Shown in pieces: positions 8,219 to 16,735 of a stretch of DNA of 64,000 nucleotides. Location: positions 1,426,001 through 1,490,000 of the forward strand of contig OZ241878.1 of the NCBI GenBank assembly GCA_965203365.1. Direction: 5' to 3'. The DNA is from VYFG01 sp965203365. GTDB taxonomy: Bacteria; Pseudomonadota; Gammaproteobacteria; Arenicellales; Poriferihabitantaceae. Below the pieces are notes generated by a model. It ran no database searches, was not told where the DNA came from, and saw nothing but the letters and a program-made list of their open reading frames with translations. How positions within the stretch are numbered: position 1 is the stretch's first letter; each line of letters opens with the position of its first letter. Made by a program: the position numbers and the translations under genes.

Positions 8219-8773
8219 TCACATCAAGGGGAAAAAACCCCCACAACTGCGTACACCATACCGCTCGCTGCCCAGACACTCCGCTTCCACCAAGTCGGCA
8301 AGTTGATAATAGACGGTGCGCTGCAAACGGGCTTCCAATCCCTCACGGACTACGATCGTGGGTGAGGGTTCCCCGGTTTCGGGATTTACTCTTGGGTCCA
8401 AGGGATGTGCGCCATCCAGGGAGACGACTTCATCCATGTCGGTGCGAAACCAGATGCACCGATCATTCGGCTCACCGGAGATCGATAATTCAAGTGCCTG
8501 GAACGGCGTATCCTCCACTCTAATTCGATATCCGACCCTGGGAGTCAGCAGAAGGAAGGTGCCGGCTCGACGAACCAGTACGGTGGAAAACAGCTTGATC
8601 AATTCCCGACGTTTGATGATCGTTCCTTCGTGAACCCAATGTCCATTCGCTCGAATTTCCAGATCAAAATCAATGATCTGATCTGGATTCCAGGTGTCCA
8701 CCGGAGGTCGCTGAAAGGGCTTGAGCGGATCGAACCACCTCTCCAGGGATTCAAGCCTTCGATGATCGGGCAT
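8219..8773 (-). CDS. DUF1285 family protein
   Basis: A 184-residue protein matching the DUF1285 family pattern: IDFDLEIRANGHWVHEG near the N-terminus, ELIKLFSTVLVRRAG in the middle and a VEDTPFQALEL strand. It has no signal peptide or membrane segment and no enzymatic motif. It starts 20 bases after the hrcA stop, so the two are probably one transcript. Family members are small beta-rich cytoplasmic proteins without an established role. The late PSPTIVVREGLEARL stretch may form an exposed helix used in binding. Function remains unassigned. Confidence 0.8.
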   Translation of the reverse strand: MPDHRRLESLERWFDPLKPFQRPPVDTWNPDQIIDFDLEIRANGHWVHEGTIIKRRELIKLFSTVLVRRAGTFLLLTPRVGYRIRVEDTPFQALELSISGEPNDRCIWFRTDMDEVVSLDGAHPLDPRVNPETGEPSPTIVVREGLEARLQRTVYYQLADLVEAECLGSERYGVRSCGGFFPLM

Positions 8774-8793
8774 GCCCGAAGTCTATTGGACAG

Positions 8794-9885
8794 TCAATGA
8801 ATGCCGTGATGGGTCAAGGCACTGCCCAAAAGCCGGGCCGTAATATCCACCGCGGAAATCACCTCATGGTAATGCATTCGGGTCGGTCCAATCACGGCCA
8901 GCACCCCGACCCGCTGGCTGTCCACCTCGTAGGGGGCGGCAATGACACTGCAATCCTCCAGCATCTTGTATCCAGATTCTTCGCCAATGAAAATGTGGAC
9001 GCCCGAGGTGTCCATGCTTTTTTGCAGGAGGTCGTACAGTACCTGTTTGGTCTTTAAGGTATCAAAAAGTTGCTTGATTTTTTCCAGTTCGGCAAAATCC
9101 GGCACCGACAACAGGTTGTTTTCGCCGCTCACCAGCACCGAATCCTGACCGGATTCCGAATCGGAGCCGAACAGTTCACCGGCCATCCGGATCGCCGTTC
9201 GCATTTCACGATGCACGTTCAGATGATCATTGCGCATGTGGGTAGCCAGATCATGACGTACATCATCCAGCAGACAGTTGGCATAGGTCTCATTGAAGAA
9301 ATTGGCCGCCTCGACTAGTTCGCTGTCGGAATATTCCCGCTTGGCGGCCAACACCCGGTTCTGAACCTGACCATCCGCCGTGATCAGTATCGCCAAGACC
9401 CGTTCGCGAGACAGCTTCAAAAACTCAATCTGCCGAAACTTGCTGGTGGACTTGTTGGGTGTGGAAACCACACCAGCAAACGAGGTAATCTGTGACAGCA
9501 TGTCGGCCGCACTGGCGAGAATGCTCTTCGGGTCGGATACGCCTTGAAGACTTTTGCGGATATCCTCATGCAACTCGACCAACGAGTCATGGGTGACCTT
9601 GCCAGCACTCATCAAGCAATTGATAAACAGCCGATATCCCCGGCGAGTCGGGATCCGCCCAGCCGACGTATGCGGTGCCTGGATCAGCCCCAACTCCTCC
9701 AGATCCGACATGACATTACGAATGGTCGCGGGACTGAGCGACAGGCCGGTTTCCCGTGAAAGCGTGCGCGAGCCCACCGGAATGCCCTCACTGATGTATC
9801 GTCCGATCAAGCCGAGCAGCACCTGTTCGGCTCTGGGACTCAGATTGGCTTGATCCTGCGAATATTCAATGTCGAATTCGGACAT
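8794..9885 (-). CDS. hrcA: Heat-inducible transcription repressor HrcA
   Basis: A 363-residue protein with the HrcA winged-helix N-terminus: LSPRAEQVLLGLIGRYI, PVGSRTLSRETGLSLSPATI and RNVMSDLEELGLIQAPHTSA. The GAF-like dimer domain follows and the C-terminus contains a PTRMHYHEVISAV segment. HrcA represses chaperone genes by binding CIRCE operators, and GroEL keeps it folded. Here it is not in the dnaK operon, which sits 28 kb away, and no CIRCE sequence was seen near grpE, dnaK or hrcA itself. The ATG at 9885 is preferred over the GTG at 9888. It is transcribed divergently from nadK. Confidence 0.95.
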   Translation of the reverse strand: MSEFDIEYSQDQANLSPRAEQVLLGLIGRYISEGIPVGSRTLSRETGLSLSPATIRNVMSDLEELGLIQAPHTSAGRIPTRRGYRLFINCLMSAGKVTHDSLVELHEDIRKSLQGVSDPKSILASAADMLSQITSFAGVVSTPNKSTSKFRQIEFLKLSRERVLAILITADGQVQNRVLAAKREYSDSELVEAANFFNETYANCLLDDVRHDLATHMRNDHLNVHREMRTAIRMAGELFGSDSESGQDSVLVSGENNLLSVPDFAELEKIKQLFDTLKTKQVLYDLLQKSMDTSGVHIFIGEESGYKMLEDCSVIAAPYEVDSQRVGVLAVIGPTRMHYHEVISAVDITARLLGSALTHHGIH

Positions 9886-9936
9886 CACATCTCGGATTTT
9901 TTATCTCATCACTTCATCATGTCGGGTCTAGAGAGA

Positions 9937-9965
9937 CAAATATCAATCTTGGTGCAAGGTGTCAA
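9937..9965 (-). promoter_or_regulatory. hrcA promoter
   Basis: On the minus strand a perfect TTGACA (9965-9960) and TATTTG (9942-9937) are separated by 17 bases. The predicted transcript starts about 45 bases before the hrcA ATG. Confidence 0.55.
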
Positions 9966-9969
9966 GATT
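9945..9969. promoter_or_regulatory. Inverted repeat overlapping the hrcA -35 box
   Basis: Perfect 7-bp arms AATCTTG and CAAGATT are separated by 11 bases. The right arm covers part of the hrcA -35 element and touches the divergent nadK -35. It is not a CIRCE element. An operator role is inferred from position only. Confidence 0.4.
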
Positions 9970-9995
9970 GTATTTTACCCTTTAGTGCTTATACT
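9968..9995 (+). promoter_or_regulatory. nadK-recN promoter candidate
   Basis: TTGTAT (9968-9973) and TATACT (9990-9995) are spaced by 16 bases on the plus strand, about 75 bases before the TTG start of nadK. Confidence 0.4.
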
Positions 9996-10071
9996 CTGGC
10001 TTGTTCGAGAGCCAAGCAGTCATCAGTCACCTTGCCAGCGTCGGAAAACACTCTAACCCATACTCTCAATT

Positions 10072-10932
10072 TTGAACATATCAAAAATCGGATTGTTCGG
10101 GAAGTTCCGTGACGCCAGTGTGGCCCCTGTGATGAACCGGGTACGGTCATTACTGGAAGTGCGTGGCGTTCGGGTATTTCTGGGAGGCACCACATCGACA
10201 AAAATCGACGGAGAGAGAATCAACGATCAGGAGCGGGTCCTGGATCAATTGATTGACGTCGCCATGGTTGTCGGAGGTGACGGCACCATGCTGCACGCCG
10301 CCCGAGACATCAGTACCTACGGCATCCCCATGGTAGGGGTGAATCTTGGTCGACTGGGCTTTCTTACCGACATTCCCCAAGGCGACCTGGAAGCGAACCT
10401 GGATGCTCTGCTGGATGGACGTTTCGTGGTTGAAAGTCGGACATTGCTCAAGTCGACGGTTCACAGAGCCGGTGAGACCATCCATGAGGCGATCAGCCTG
10501 AATGACGCCGTCATCTCCAAGGGAAACACGGGGCGATTGATTGAGTTTGAAACCCGAATCGACGGGCGCTTTGTCAGTTTTACCCGAAGCGATGGGGTTA
10601 TCGTCGCCACCCCGACTGGCTCCACCGCCTATTCCCTGTCGGCGGGTGGGCCCATCATCTATCCCACCCTACCGGCTCTGAGCATCGCCCCGGTCTGTCC
10701 GCATACCCTCAGCAATCGCCCCATCATCATCTCTGATGAATCAGTGGTGGAAATCTTTGCCCTGAAGACCCCCGAAACCCATGCCAATCTTTCTCTCGAT
10801 GGGCAGATTGTGCACGAACTCACCGGAGAGGAGACCATCCGTTTGACCAAGGCAGACACGCGGCTGTCGATGATCCGGATCGAAACCCACGATCACTTCG
10901 AGGTGCTGAGAACCAAGCTCGGTTGGGGTTGA
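10072..10932 (+). CDS. nadK: NAD kinase
   Basis: A 286-residue NAD(+)/NADH kinase, the cytoplasmic enzyme that makes NADP by phosphorylating NAD. The diagnostic MVVGGDGTML motif holds the catalytic aspartate. GVNLGRLGFLTDI, the LNDAVISKG substrate motif and GVIVATPTGSTAYSLSAGGP follow in the usual order. The length matches the family (about 290). The start is a TTG at 10072, the only position that gives the full NISKIGLFGK first strand. Its stop overlaps the recN ATG by one base (TGATG), so the two genes are coupled, an arrangement common in proteobacteria. Confidence 0.95.
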   Translation: MNISKIGLFGKFRDASVAPVMNRVRSLLEVRGVRVFLGGTTSTKIDGERINDQERVLDQLIDVAMVVGGDGTMLHAARDISTYGIPMVGVNLGRLGFLTDIPQGDLEANLDALLDGRFVVESRTLLKSTVHRAGETIHEAISLNDAVISKGNTGRLIEFETRIDGRFVSFTRSDGVIVATPTGSTAYSLSAGGPIIYPTLPALSIAPVCPHTLSNRPIIISDESVVEIFALKTPETHANLSLDGQIVHELTGEETIRLTKADTRLSMIRIETHDHFEVLRTKLGWG

Positions 10933-12617
10933 TGATCCTCTGGTTGGCTATCCACCGTTTTGCCATCGCGAGCGAATTGGAACTGGAACTCGGTCCCGGT
11001 TTCACCGCCATCACCGGCGAAACCGGCTCGGGAAAATCACTGCTTGTGCAGGCACTGGGCATCCTGCTGGGGGGTCGAGCAGAACAGGGTCTGATCCAAC
11101 AGGGCATGGAACAGGCCGAGGTCCGGGGAGGCTTTTCCCTGGACAGTCACAGCCCGATCATGGCCTGGCTTGTCGCAAGAGATCTCCAAGGTGACGGTGA
11201 ATTGATTTTGCGACGCATCATACGACGAGACCGTGCGGGGAGAAACTACATCAACGGCCATCCGGTCAATCGGTCTCAGCTGCGGGAACTCGGAGACCAG
11301 TTGATGGATATTCATGGCCAACGAGAACACCATTCCCTGCTCCAGAAGTCTGTTCAGCAAGCCCTGCTGGATGAAGCTGCAGAAAACATGGACCTGCTGC
11401 AGCAATTGGCAACCACATGGGATGAACGGCGGGAAATTGATAGGGCATTGGAACGCATCCATCAGGAGCAGGCAGGCAGGCTGGAGCGCACCCAGCTGCT
11501 GCAGTTCCAGCTGGGCGAACTGGAACTTCTCAATCCCGGGGAAGACGAATGGGAGTCCTTGTCGCAACAGCAGAAACGGCTTCGCCATGCCGCCGAGCTG
11601 ATGCAGTTCATGGGTTCCGCAGTGGCGCAGTTGTACGATGCTGACCAGTCGATTCAGGAACAGTTGGGCCGCGTCTCGGAGAGGATGCGTCATTTCGAGT
11701 CATATGAACCGGCCTTCCATGATATTGCCGCCATGCTGGAAGAGGCGGAAGTCAATGTCAATGAAGCAGTGTCCAGACTCAGGACATGCCTTGATCAGAC
11801 AGATGCCGACATCGATGATCTGCCACAGGTGGAAGAGCGGTTGTCGACCTGGCATGCGTTGTCACGGAAATACCAGGTTGCCCCAGACAGGCTGGCCGCC
11901 CATCGCGTCACCTTGCAGCAGACTCTCGCACAGCTGAAAAATTCCCAGGGAGCAAGAGAAGCGCTCGATACCAGAAAAGCGGTTCTGGAGCAGGCGTGCC
12001 ACGAACTGGCGGATACCATCAGTGCCAACCGCCACAAAGTGGCCTCCACCCTGTCGCAAAATATTACCGCCGCCATACAGGAACTGGGCATGGCACAAGG
12101 TCAGTTTGAAATCAGACTGGAACCCGTATCGCCGGGCACATTGTCCCGGTCCGGCCGTGAATCGGTCTTGTTTCAGGTATCCACCAACCCAGGCCAGGAC
12201 TTGCAACCCCTGCACCGGATCGCATCTGGAGGAGAAATCTCACGAATTTCACTGGCAATTCAGGTTATCCTCGCGCATGCAGCGAAAGTCCCGACACTGA
12301 TCTTTGATGAAGTCGATGTGGGCGTTGGCGGTACCGTCGCCAATGTCGTGGGACAGCGGCTACGCGAGTTGGGTGAGTCGCATCAGGTGATCGGTGTCAC
12401 CCATCTCCCCCAAGTGGCCTCGCGAGCGAATCGACATTTTTGCGTCACGAAGCAGGACAGTAGTCGCTCAGTGACGGTAGAATTCAATCTGCTCGACCGC
12501 CCGGCCCGCATTGCGGAAATCGCCCGAATGTCCGGAAGCGATTCGCCGAGCCAAGCCGCCATCGATCATTCTGCCCAAATGCTGGATTCAGGTAACCCCG
12601 TCAAGCCAAAGGGCTGA
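10932..12617 (+). CDS. recN: DNA repair ATPase RecN
   Basis: A 561-residue SMC-like protein for double-strand break repair. The N-terminal head has the Walker A motif GETGSGKSLL. Two coiled-coil arms with many Gln and Glu residues fill the middle. The C-terminal head shows the signature ASGGEISRISLAIQ and Walker B LIFDEVDVGVGG, followed by the GVTHLPQVA switch. The length equals the usual 550-560. The ATG at 10932 overlaps the nadK stop; a TTG nine bases earlier is less likely. Head and hinge-less arms are complete, so the gene looks intact. Confidence 0.96.
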   Translation: MILWLAIHRFAIASELELELGPGFTAITGETGSGKSLLVQALGILLGGRAEQGLIQQGMEQAEVRGGFSLDSHSPIMAWLVARDLQGDGELILRRIIRRDRAGRNYINGHPVNRSQLRELGDQLMDIHGQREHHSLLQKSVQQALLDEAAENMDLLQQLATTWDERREIDRALERIHQEQAGRLERTQLLQFQLGELELLNPGEDEWESLSQQQKRLRHAAELMQFMGSAVAQLYDADQSIQEQLGRVSERMRHFESYEPAFHDIAAMLEEAEVNVNEAVSRLRTCLDQTDADIDDLPQVEERLSTWHALSRKYQVAPDRLAAHRVTLQQTLAQLKNSQGAREALDTRKAVLEQACHELADTISANRHKVASTLSQNITAAIQELGMAQGQFEIRLEPVSPGTLSRSGRESVLFQVSTNPGQDLQPLHRIASGGEISRISLAIQVILAHAAKVPTLIFDEVDVGVGGTVANVVGQRLRELGESHQVIGVTHLPQVASRANRHFCVTKQDSSRSVTVEFNLLDRPARIAEIARMSGSDSPSQAAIDHSAQMLDSGNPVKPKG

Positions 12618-12646
12618 CGATCACTTTATTGACCAGGTCTTGATTC

Positions 12647-13171
12647 GTGAATGAAACGGCCCAGATGCTACCGGACCCCGAACCGCCCCCCTTGGTGTCC
12701 AGTTCGATACGGCCCGCCCGATTGGACGATATCTCGGAGATTCATCGTCTGCTCACCTTTTATGCCGCCCAGCAAAGACTGCTGCCTCGGGCCGAGTCAG
12801 ATCTATACGCCTCCTTGCGGGAGTTCGTCGTCGCTGAGTGGAAAGGGCGCCTCATCGGCTGCGCAGCATTGCAGATATTCACCCGCGCACTGGGGGAAAT
12901 TCGCAGCCTGGCGGTCCAGCCTGAATACACTGGCCTGCGCATCGGTTCGCGTTTGGTGCAGGCACTGGAACACGATGCGCACCAGCTGGGCTTGTCCCGC
13001 TTGATGGCATTGACCTACGAGGTCAGCTTCTTCAATCGGATGGGTTATGACGTGGTCGAAATGAAAGTCTTGCCGGAAAAAGTCTGGGGGGCGTGCATCA
13101 ATTGCCCCAAGTTTCGCCATTGTGATGAAATTGCGGTTCTGAAACACCTTCCCTGTCTGACTGTGGCATGA
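12647..13171 (+). CDS. Single-domain N-acetylglutamate synthase-like GNAT acetyltransferase
   Basis: A 174-residue GNAT protein. The acetyl-CoA site lies in LGEIRSLAVQPEYTGLRIGSR, and the C-terminus VWGACINCPKFRHCDEIAV is characteristic of short NAGS-type enzymes that lack the amino-acid kinase domain of ArgA. If so, it makes N-acetylglutamate, the first step of arginine synthesis. The start is a GTG at 12647. It overlaps bamE by four bases (ATGA) and follows recN by 29 bases, so it probably belongs to the nadK-recN transcript. Another small-molecule acetyltransferase role is possible. Confidence 0.75.
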   Translation: MNETAQMLPDPEPPPLVSSSIRPARLDDISEIHRLLTFYAAQQRLLPRAESDLYASLREFVVAEWKGRLIGCAALQIFTRALGEIRSLAVQPEYTGLRIGSRLVQALEHDAHQLGLSRLMALTYEVSFFNRMGYDVVEMKVLPEKVWGACINCPKFRHCDEIAVLKHLPCLTVA

Positions 13172-13545
13172 CACTCAAAGCAAACGCTCGTTATCCATTC
13201 CACCTGGTCTGGCGACCCTGGGCTCTCCTCGCCCTGGTGTTGGCATTCTCATTATCCGCTTGTGTGTACCGGCTGGATGTGCAACAAGGAAATGACATCA
13301 CCGCCGAGATGATCTCCCAAGTCAGTCCGGGCATGACACGCCGCCAAGTGGTCCGGATACTGGGATACCCCCTGATCAACGACCCGTTCAACCAGCAAAG
13401 ATGGGATTACTTCTATTCTTTCCTATCCGGGAAAAGCCGAAAAATGGAAAGCCGGTCGGCCACCCTGCTCTTTGAAGGTGACCAACTGGTCTCTATCGAG
13501 AGCAATATCCCACCGGGAACAGAGGATACTTCGGCCACCGAGTGA
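13168..13545 (+). CDS. bamE: Outer-membrane assembly lipoprotein BamE
   Basis: A 125-residue SmpA/OmlA-family lipoprotein, accessory subunit of the BAM complex that inserts beta-barrel proteins into the outer membrane. The signal ends in LAFSLSACVY, with the cysteine as lipid site. The mature part has the family core GNDITAEMISQVSPGMTR, VVRILGYPLINDPF and RWDYFYSF. The start overlaps the upstream acetyltransferase stop, and the gene faces dsbC across a 90-base spacer that contains a long inverted repeat. The C-terminal tail is short and acidic (PPGTEDTSATE), which is normal for the family. Confidence 0.93.
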   Translation: MTLKANARYPFHLVWRPWALLALVLAFSLSACVYRLDVQQGNDITAEMISQVSPGMTRRQVVRILGYPLINDPFNQQRWDYFYSFLSGKSRKMESRSATLLFEGDQLVSIESNIPPGTEDTSATE

Positions 13546-13564
13546 CCGGGTCAGATATCGGCAT

Positions 13565-13622
13565 GGTGAGGGAACCGTCGCGATGACGGCCCGGATGGAC
13601 GCTTTCGATCTGGTCCCTCACC
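13565..13622. repeat. Long-armed inverted repeat between convergent bamE and dsbC
   Basis: GGTGAGGGAACC (13565-13576) pairs with GGTCCCTCACC (13612-13622), leaving one base unpaired, around a 35-base loop. It sits between two converging genes, so it may end transcription from both sides, but there is no T-tract. Confidence 0.4.
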
Positions 13623-13638
13623 CCTCTCTGACCGCACC

Positions 13639-14412
13639 CTATCCATCCATGGACATCAGACCGGCCTCAGCCAGAATTTCCTCTGGGGGCACATAGCCCC
13701 CCAATACCTGCCCATTGTCCAGCAGGATATAGGGCGTGCCTTGCACGCCCAGCCGAAAACCCAACTCGTAGTGCTCCTCGACGGGATTCTCGCAGACTTT
13801 CCGTTCAATCTCCTGCCCCGCCTTGGCAATGGTCATCGCATTTCCCTGATCGTCCGCACACCAGACGGCTACCGCTTCTTGGTAGCTGTCAGAATCAATG
13901 CCGGCCCTCGGCCACATCAAATAGCGAACCTTGAGTCCGGCCTCCTTCAGCATCGGAATGTCCCGATGGAACTTTTGGCACCAGCCACAATCCGTATCGG
14001 TAAACACCGTGACATACCGTTCACCGTCAGGATCCCCCATGATGATCATCCGGTTTTCCGGCCAGACGTCGAGTTCCAGCAAAGCCATCTGATGTTCCTT
14101 TTCCTTGCGCTCGCGGGTCCAGCTGATTCGTCGATCCGTGTCATACACCTCCCCGATCATGATGAATTCGTCCCGGCTGTACACATACCAATGTTCCCCT
14201 CTGACGCGCACATAGTACACTCCCTCGAAAGGAGTTTGATCCACCGAAGTGATGGCCACTCCATCCGGAATGATTTTCTTCAGGTTCTGGCGCACCCAGT
14301 CCTCTTCGCTTGCGCCTTGGGCGACTGCCACCATGGGCCAGATGGCCACAATAAGAGTCCAGAGCGCTGCCTGGGCCTGATACAGCCAACCGAAGCCGTT
14401 CGTTTTCATCAT
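13639..14412 (-). CDS. dsbC: Thiol:disulfide interchange protein DsbC/DsbG family
   Basis: A 257-residue periplasmic disulfide isomerase. The chosen ATG at 14412 has AGAGG eight bases upstream and gives a clean Sec signal (LWTLIVAIWPMVAVAQGA); a 291-residue version from 14514 would put 34 residues before the signal. The N-terminal dimer domain is followed by the thioredoxin-like domain with active site DTDCGWCQKFH. A second cysteine pair (VWCADD and RKVCENP) matches the structural disulfide of DsbC, and the cis-proline loop is VQGTPYILL. Long charged strands ahead of the active site are typical. It probably repairs wrongly paired disulfides. Confidence 0.9.
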   Translation of the reverse strand: MMKTNGFGWLYQAQAALWTLIVAIWPMVAVAQGASEEDWVRQNLKKIIPDGVAITSVDQTPFEGVYYVRVRGEHWYVYSRDEFIMIGEVYDTDRRISWTRERKEKEHQMALLELDVWPENRMIIMGDPDGERYVTVFTDTDCGWCQKFHRDIPMLKEAGLKVRYLMWPRAGIDSDSYQEAVAVWCADDQGNAMTIAKAGQEIERKVCENPVEEHYELGFRLGVQGTPYILLDNGQVLGGYVPPEEILAEAGLMSMDG

Positions 14413-14796
14413 CGCGTACCTCTGCAAATGGAGTCTGTCGAAAGATATAGATACCGGCAGACCCGGAAAGTTCGTGCCGCTTAAAGGGGGGAATGGGTAT
14501 CCATGGTCGGGCATTATCCATGAACCCTGTGCATTAATCCATCAGTCTCATGAAAATGCGGCATCGTCACAGTCGGCAACCGCAGCCGTGCATGAAGTCG
14601 GGCCGTTGGCCCATTCAGATACAGTCGACGGAGAATCGACCACAGGTCGGTACGCCGTGCATCTCCAGCACTTGTCAGGGACATGACGACCCCACTGAGA
14701 AAAAATCGTCTGGTCTCTCGAAACCCCTCCCATGCTGTCTTAAGAACCACCCGAAAGCCCATGCCGTGATTTCGTCATTCGAATCCGGACTTCCGT

Positions 14797-15513
14797 TTAT
14801 GACCAATGCTTGGCATGCCCCCTGCTGGATCTCGAATCGCGTCGCAACCGCTCTCCCAAATAGGTAATCCGATCCCATTTTTTCGACAGCAGTTCCAGAC
14901 CCAGTTGTCTGGCATCCCGGTCTGATACGGCCGGGCCATCACAGGCCAGCTTGACCGACGCCAGGCACGCCAGACGATTGTGCTCCAGCAAGAACTCGAC
15001 GATGGCCGCACATTCCATGTCATATAGCATCGGGTCGATGAAATCCCTCTCCGGCCAATCCACCGTCCTGAGTTGTCCCCCCACCGTCATCACGCCAGAA
15101 AGCGCCACTGAAGGCTGCATCGGCAATGCCCAACGTTCCGCTCGATAGTAGACCGTGTCAACCCAAATCAGGTCCCCGGAGACCGGGCTTGTTTTGTGTG
15201 TATCTCCCCCCATGTGGCCCACCCCGGCAATGCCAAAATTGAGCCAGATGCCCTGCTCATGGCCCGGAAAGGCAGCGAACAGTCGCCGCAGAGTCTTCCT
15301 GCACTGCGAGACACCCTGTCCTGTGATGACGAGGCAGATGTCATCGCCCAGATACAAATTGACATCATGCTCCGACTTCGCCAGACCGAAATACTCCACA
15401 AAAGGCCTGCCTTCGGAAAGATGGGCGCAACAAATGGTCAGAGGCCTGCGCACTTCAGGGCGAACCGAGGTCCCATCGACCAGATAGCTGTCGGTAGTAT
15501 TCCGCCTCCTCAT
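14797..15513 (-). CDS. Nucleoside phosphorylase superfamily protein
   Basis: A 238-residue protein of the purine/uridine phosphorylase and MTA/SAH nucleosidase superfamily. It shows LVITGQGVSQCRKTLRRLF, the phosphate/ribose loop WLNFGIAGVGHM, and the substrate motif MLYDMECAAIVEFL, whose Met-Glu pair binds ribose in the family. The ATG at 15513 has GAGGAA five bases upstream; the longer frame to 15597 lies entirely inside the neighbouring gene. Its start overlaps the end of the glycosyltransferase by 59 bases, so the pair is translationally linked. The exact substrate cannot be read from sequence. It is shorter than MtnN-type enzymes in the C-terminal helix. Confidence 0.8.
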   Translation of the reverse strand: MRRRNTTDSYLVDGTSVRPEVRRPLTICCAHLSEGRPFVEYFGLAKSEHDVNLYLGDDICLVITGQGVSQCRKTLRRLFAAFPGHEQGIWLNFGIAGVGHMGGDTHKTSPVSGDLIWVDTVYYRAERWALPMQPSVALSGVMTVGGQLRTVDWPERDFIDPMLYDMECAAIVEFLLEHNRLACLASVKLACDGPAVSDRDARQLGLELLSKKWDRITYLGERLRRDSRSSRGHAKHWS

Positions 15514-16285
15514 AGTTTCCTCGACGTTCCATCCCCTGAACCAAAATGGCACATTTGTGCTGCAGCGTGTCCACGCAGATTTGGCGATCCCCGGCATCCA
15601 GTGCCTGCTGTGTCAGGATTTTTTCCAGCGACTGCACCCTGAACCGGTCCATTCCCCAGTACCTCCTGGACAACTGGTCCGCATGCCCCCCCGCCTTGAT
15701 CAGGCAATGATTCTTCACCAGGCCTGCCGGATATCGAGAAAAGATGCGAAGCCACAGATCGTAGTCCTCACAGACAGGCAGATGCGGGTCGAAGCATCCG
15801 GTGACGGCCAGGACTTCCTTGTGCATCAGGATGGATGACGGCGAGACACAACATCGGGGAACACACTGACGGAATATCCGGCCTTCTGGCTTGGCGTGTC
15901 GCCGACCGGGATTAATGCGGCGACCGTCCTTTATCCAGATTTCGTCGGTATGGCAGACCATCAGTTGCGGATTGTCGGCAAGCAGGTCCGCTTGGCACTG
16001 GAGTTTGTGGGGCAGCCATACATCATCGGAATCCAAAAATGCCACCCATTCGCACCCTGCGGCAAGAATGCCCAGGTTACGCGCCGTACTGACTCCGGCA
16101 TGGGCTTGTACGAGCACCCTGACCGAAGGAAATTCCACTGCAATCCTGGACGCGGTTCCGTCATCGGATCCGTCATCAACCACGATCAGTTCTCCCGGTG
16201 CGAGCGTCTGATCCAAAACGGAGCGAATCGCCCGCAGAGTGAGCGAGACTCGGTTGTACGTCGGTATGATGACACTGACTTCCAT
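15455..16285 (-). CDS. Family 2 glycosyltransferase
   Basis: A 276-residue GT-A fold enzyme. The start MEVSVIIPTYNR is the classic first strand, with VVDDGSDDGTA binding UDP and FLDSDDVWLPHKL carrying the metal-binding acids. CEDYDLWLRIF near residue 180 holds the expected catalytic-base region. There is no membrane helix, so it is a cytosolic transferase that adds one sugar to an unknown acceptor, probably a cell-surface glycan. It overlaps the downstream nucleoside phosphorylase gene. No other polysaccharide genes are near, so it is not part of a large O-antigen cluster. Confidence 0.92.
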   Translation of the reverse strand: MEVSVIIPTYNRVSLTLRAIRSVLDQTLAPGELIVVDDGSDDGTASRIAVEFPSVRVLVQAHAGVSTARNLGILAAGCEWVAFLDSDDVWLPHKLQCQADLLADNPQLMVCHTDEIWIKDGRRINPGRRHAKPEGRIFRQCVPRCCVSPSSILMHKEVLAVTGCFDPHLPVCEDYDLWLRIFSRYPAGLVKNHCLIKAGGHADQLSRRYWGMDRFRVQSLEKILTQQALDAGDRQICVDTLQHKCAILVQGMERRGNYEEAEYYRQLSGRWDLGSP

Positions 16286-16735
16286 CCGCCCGCGGTTTTC
16301 GATTCAGGCACCTGCCCGATATGCGTCCAGCACCACTCGGGATCTGAGATAGGAGCAAAATCCTCCCTCCGAACTCCCCTGCCTTCTGCGTCGACGTTCG
16401 ATACCCGTCCCAGTGATGTGGAACATGGACGGAGCATCGGATCGATTTTCAAAAGACCCCTTAGCCACTGCGGGGCCGAATCCGATGGGGGGGTTGTCTC
16501 CCTGCTCGATACGAGAAAGCCGATCGGCTCCACGCCCCCTGGGGTCCATGCCGCCATGGGGGAGCTTGACAGGCCCCCCGTGAACCATGGCCTCATGCAT
16601 CGGCCCGAGCGATGACCGCTCTGGATGGCTTCAGGTATTCACCTGAACGCCTCAATAGCCCGTTCCCGATTTGTCCAGGGTTCGGGGCACACCGATGCTT
16701 TCCAGATGAGAGGACCGCCATTCATTCGGACGCAG
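16286..16735. other. Intergenic stretch, no gene seen
   Basis: This separates the glycosyltransferase start from the mdh stop, two genes on the same strand. Open frames exist on both strands but have erratic composition and no recognisable motif. It may carry the glycosyltransferase promoter, but I could not pick out -35 and -10 boxes with confidence. Confidence 0.4.

Noticed and set aside
15896..16615. 239-codon plus-strand frame across the glycosyltransferase start
   Set aside because: It overlaps a convincing GT2 start on the other strand and lacks any motif or ribosome site.
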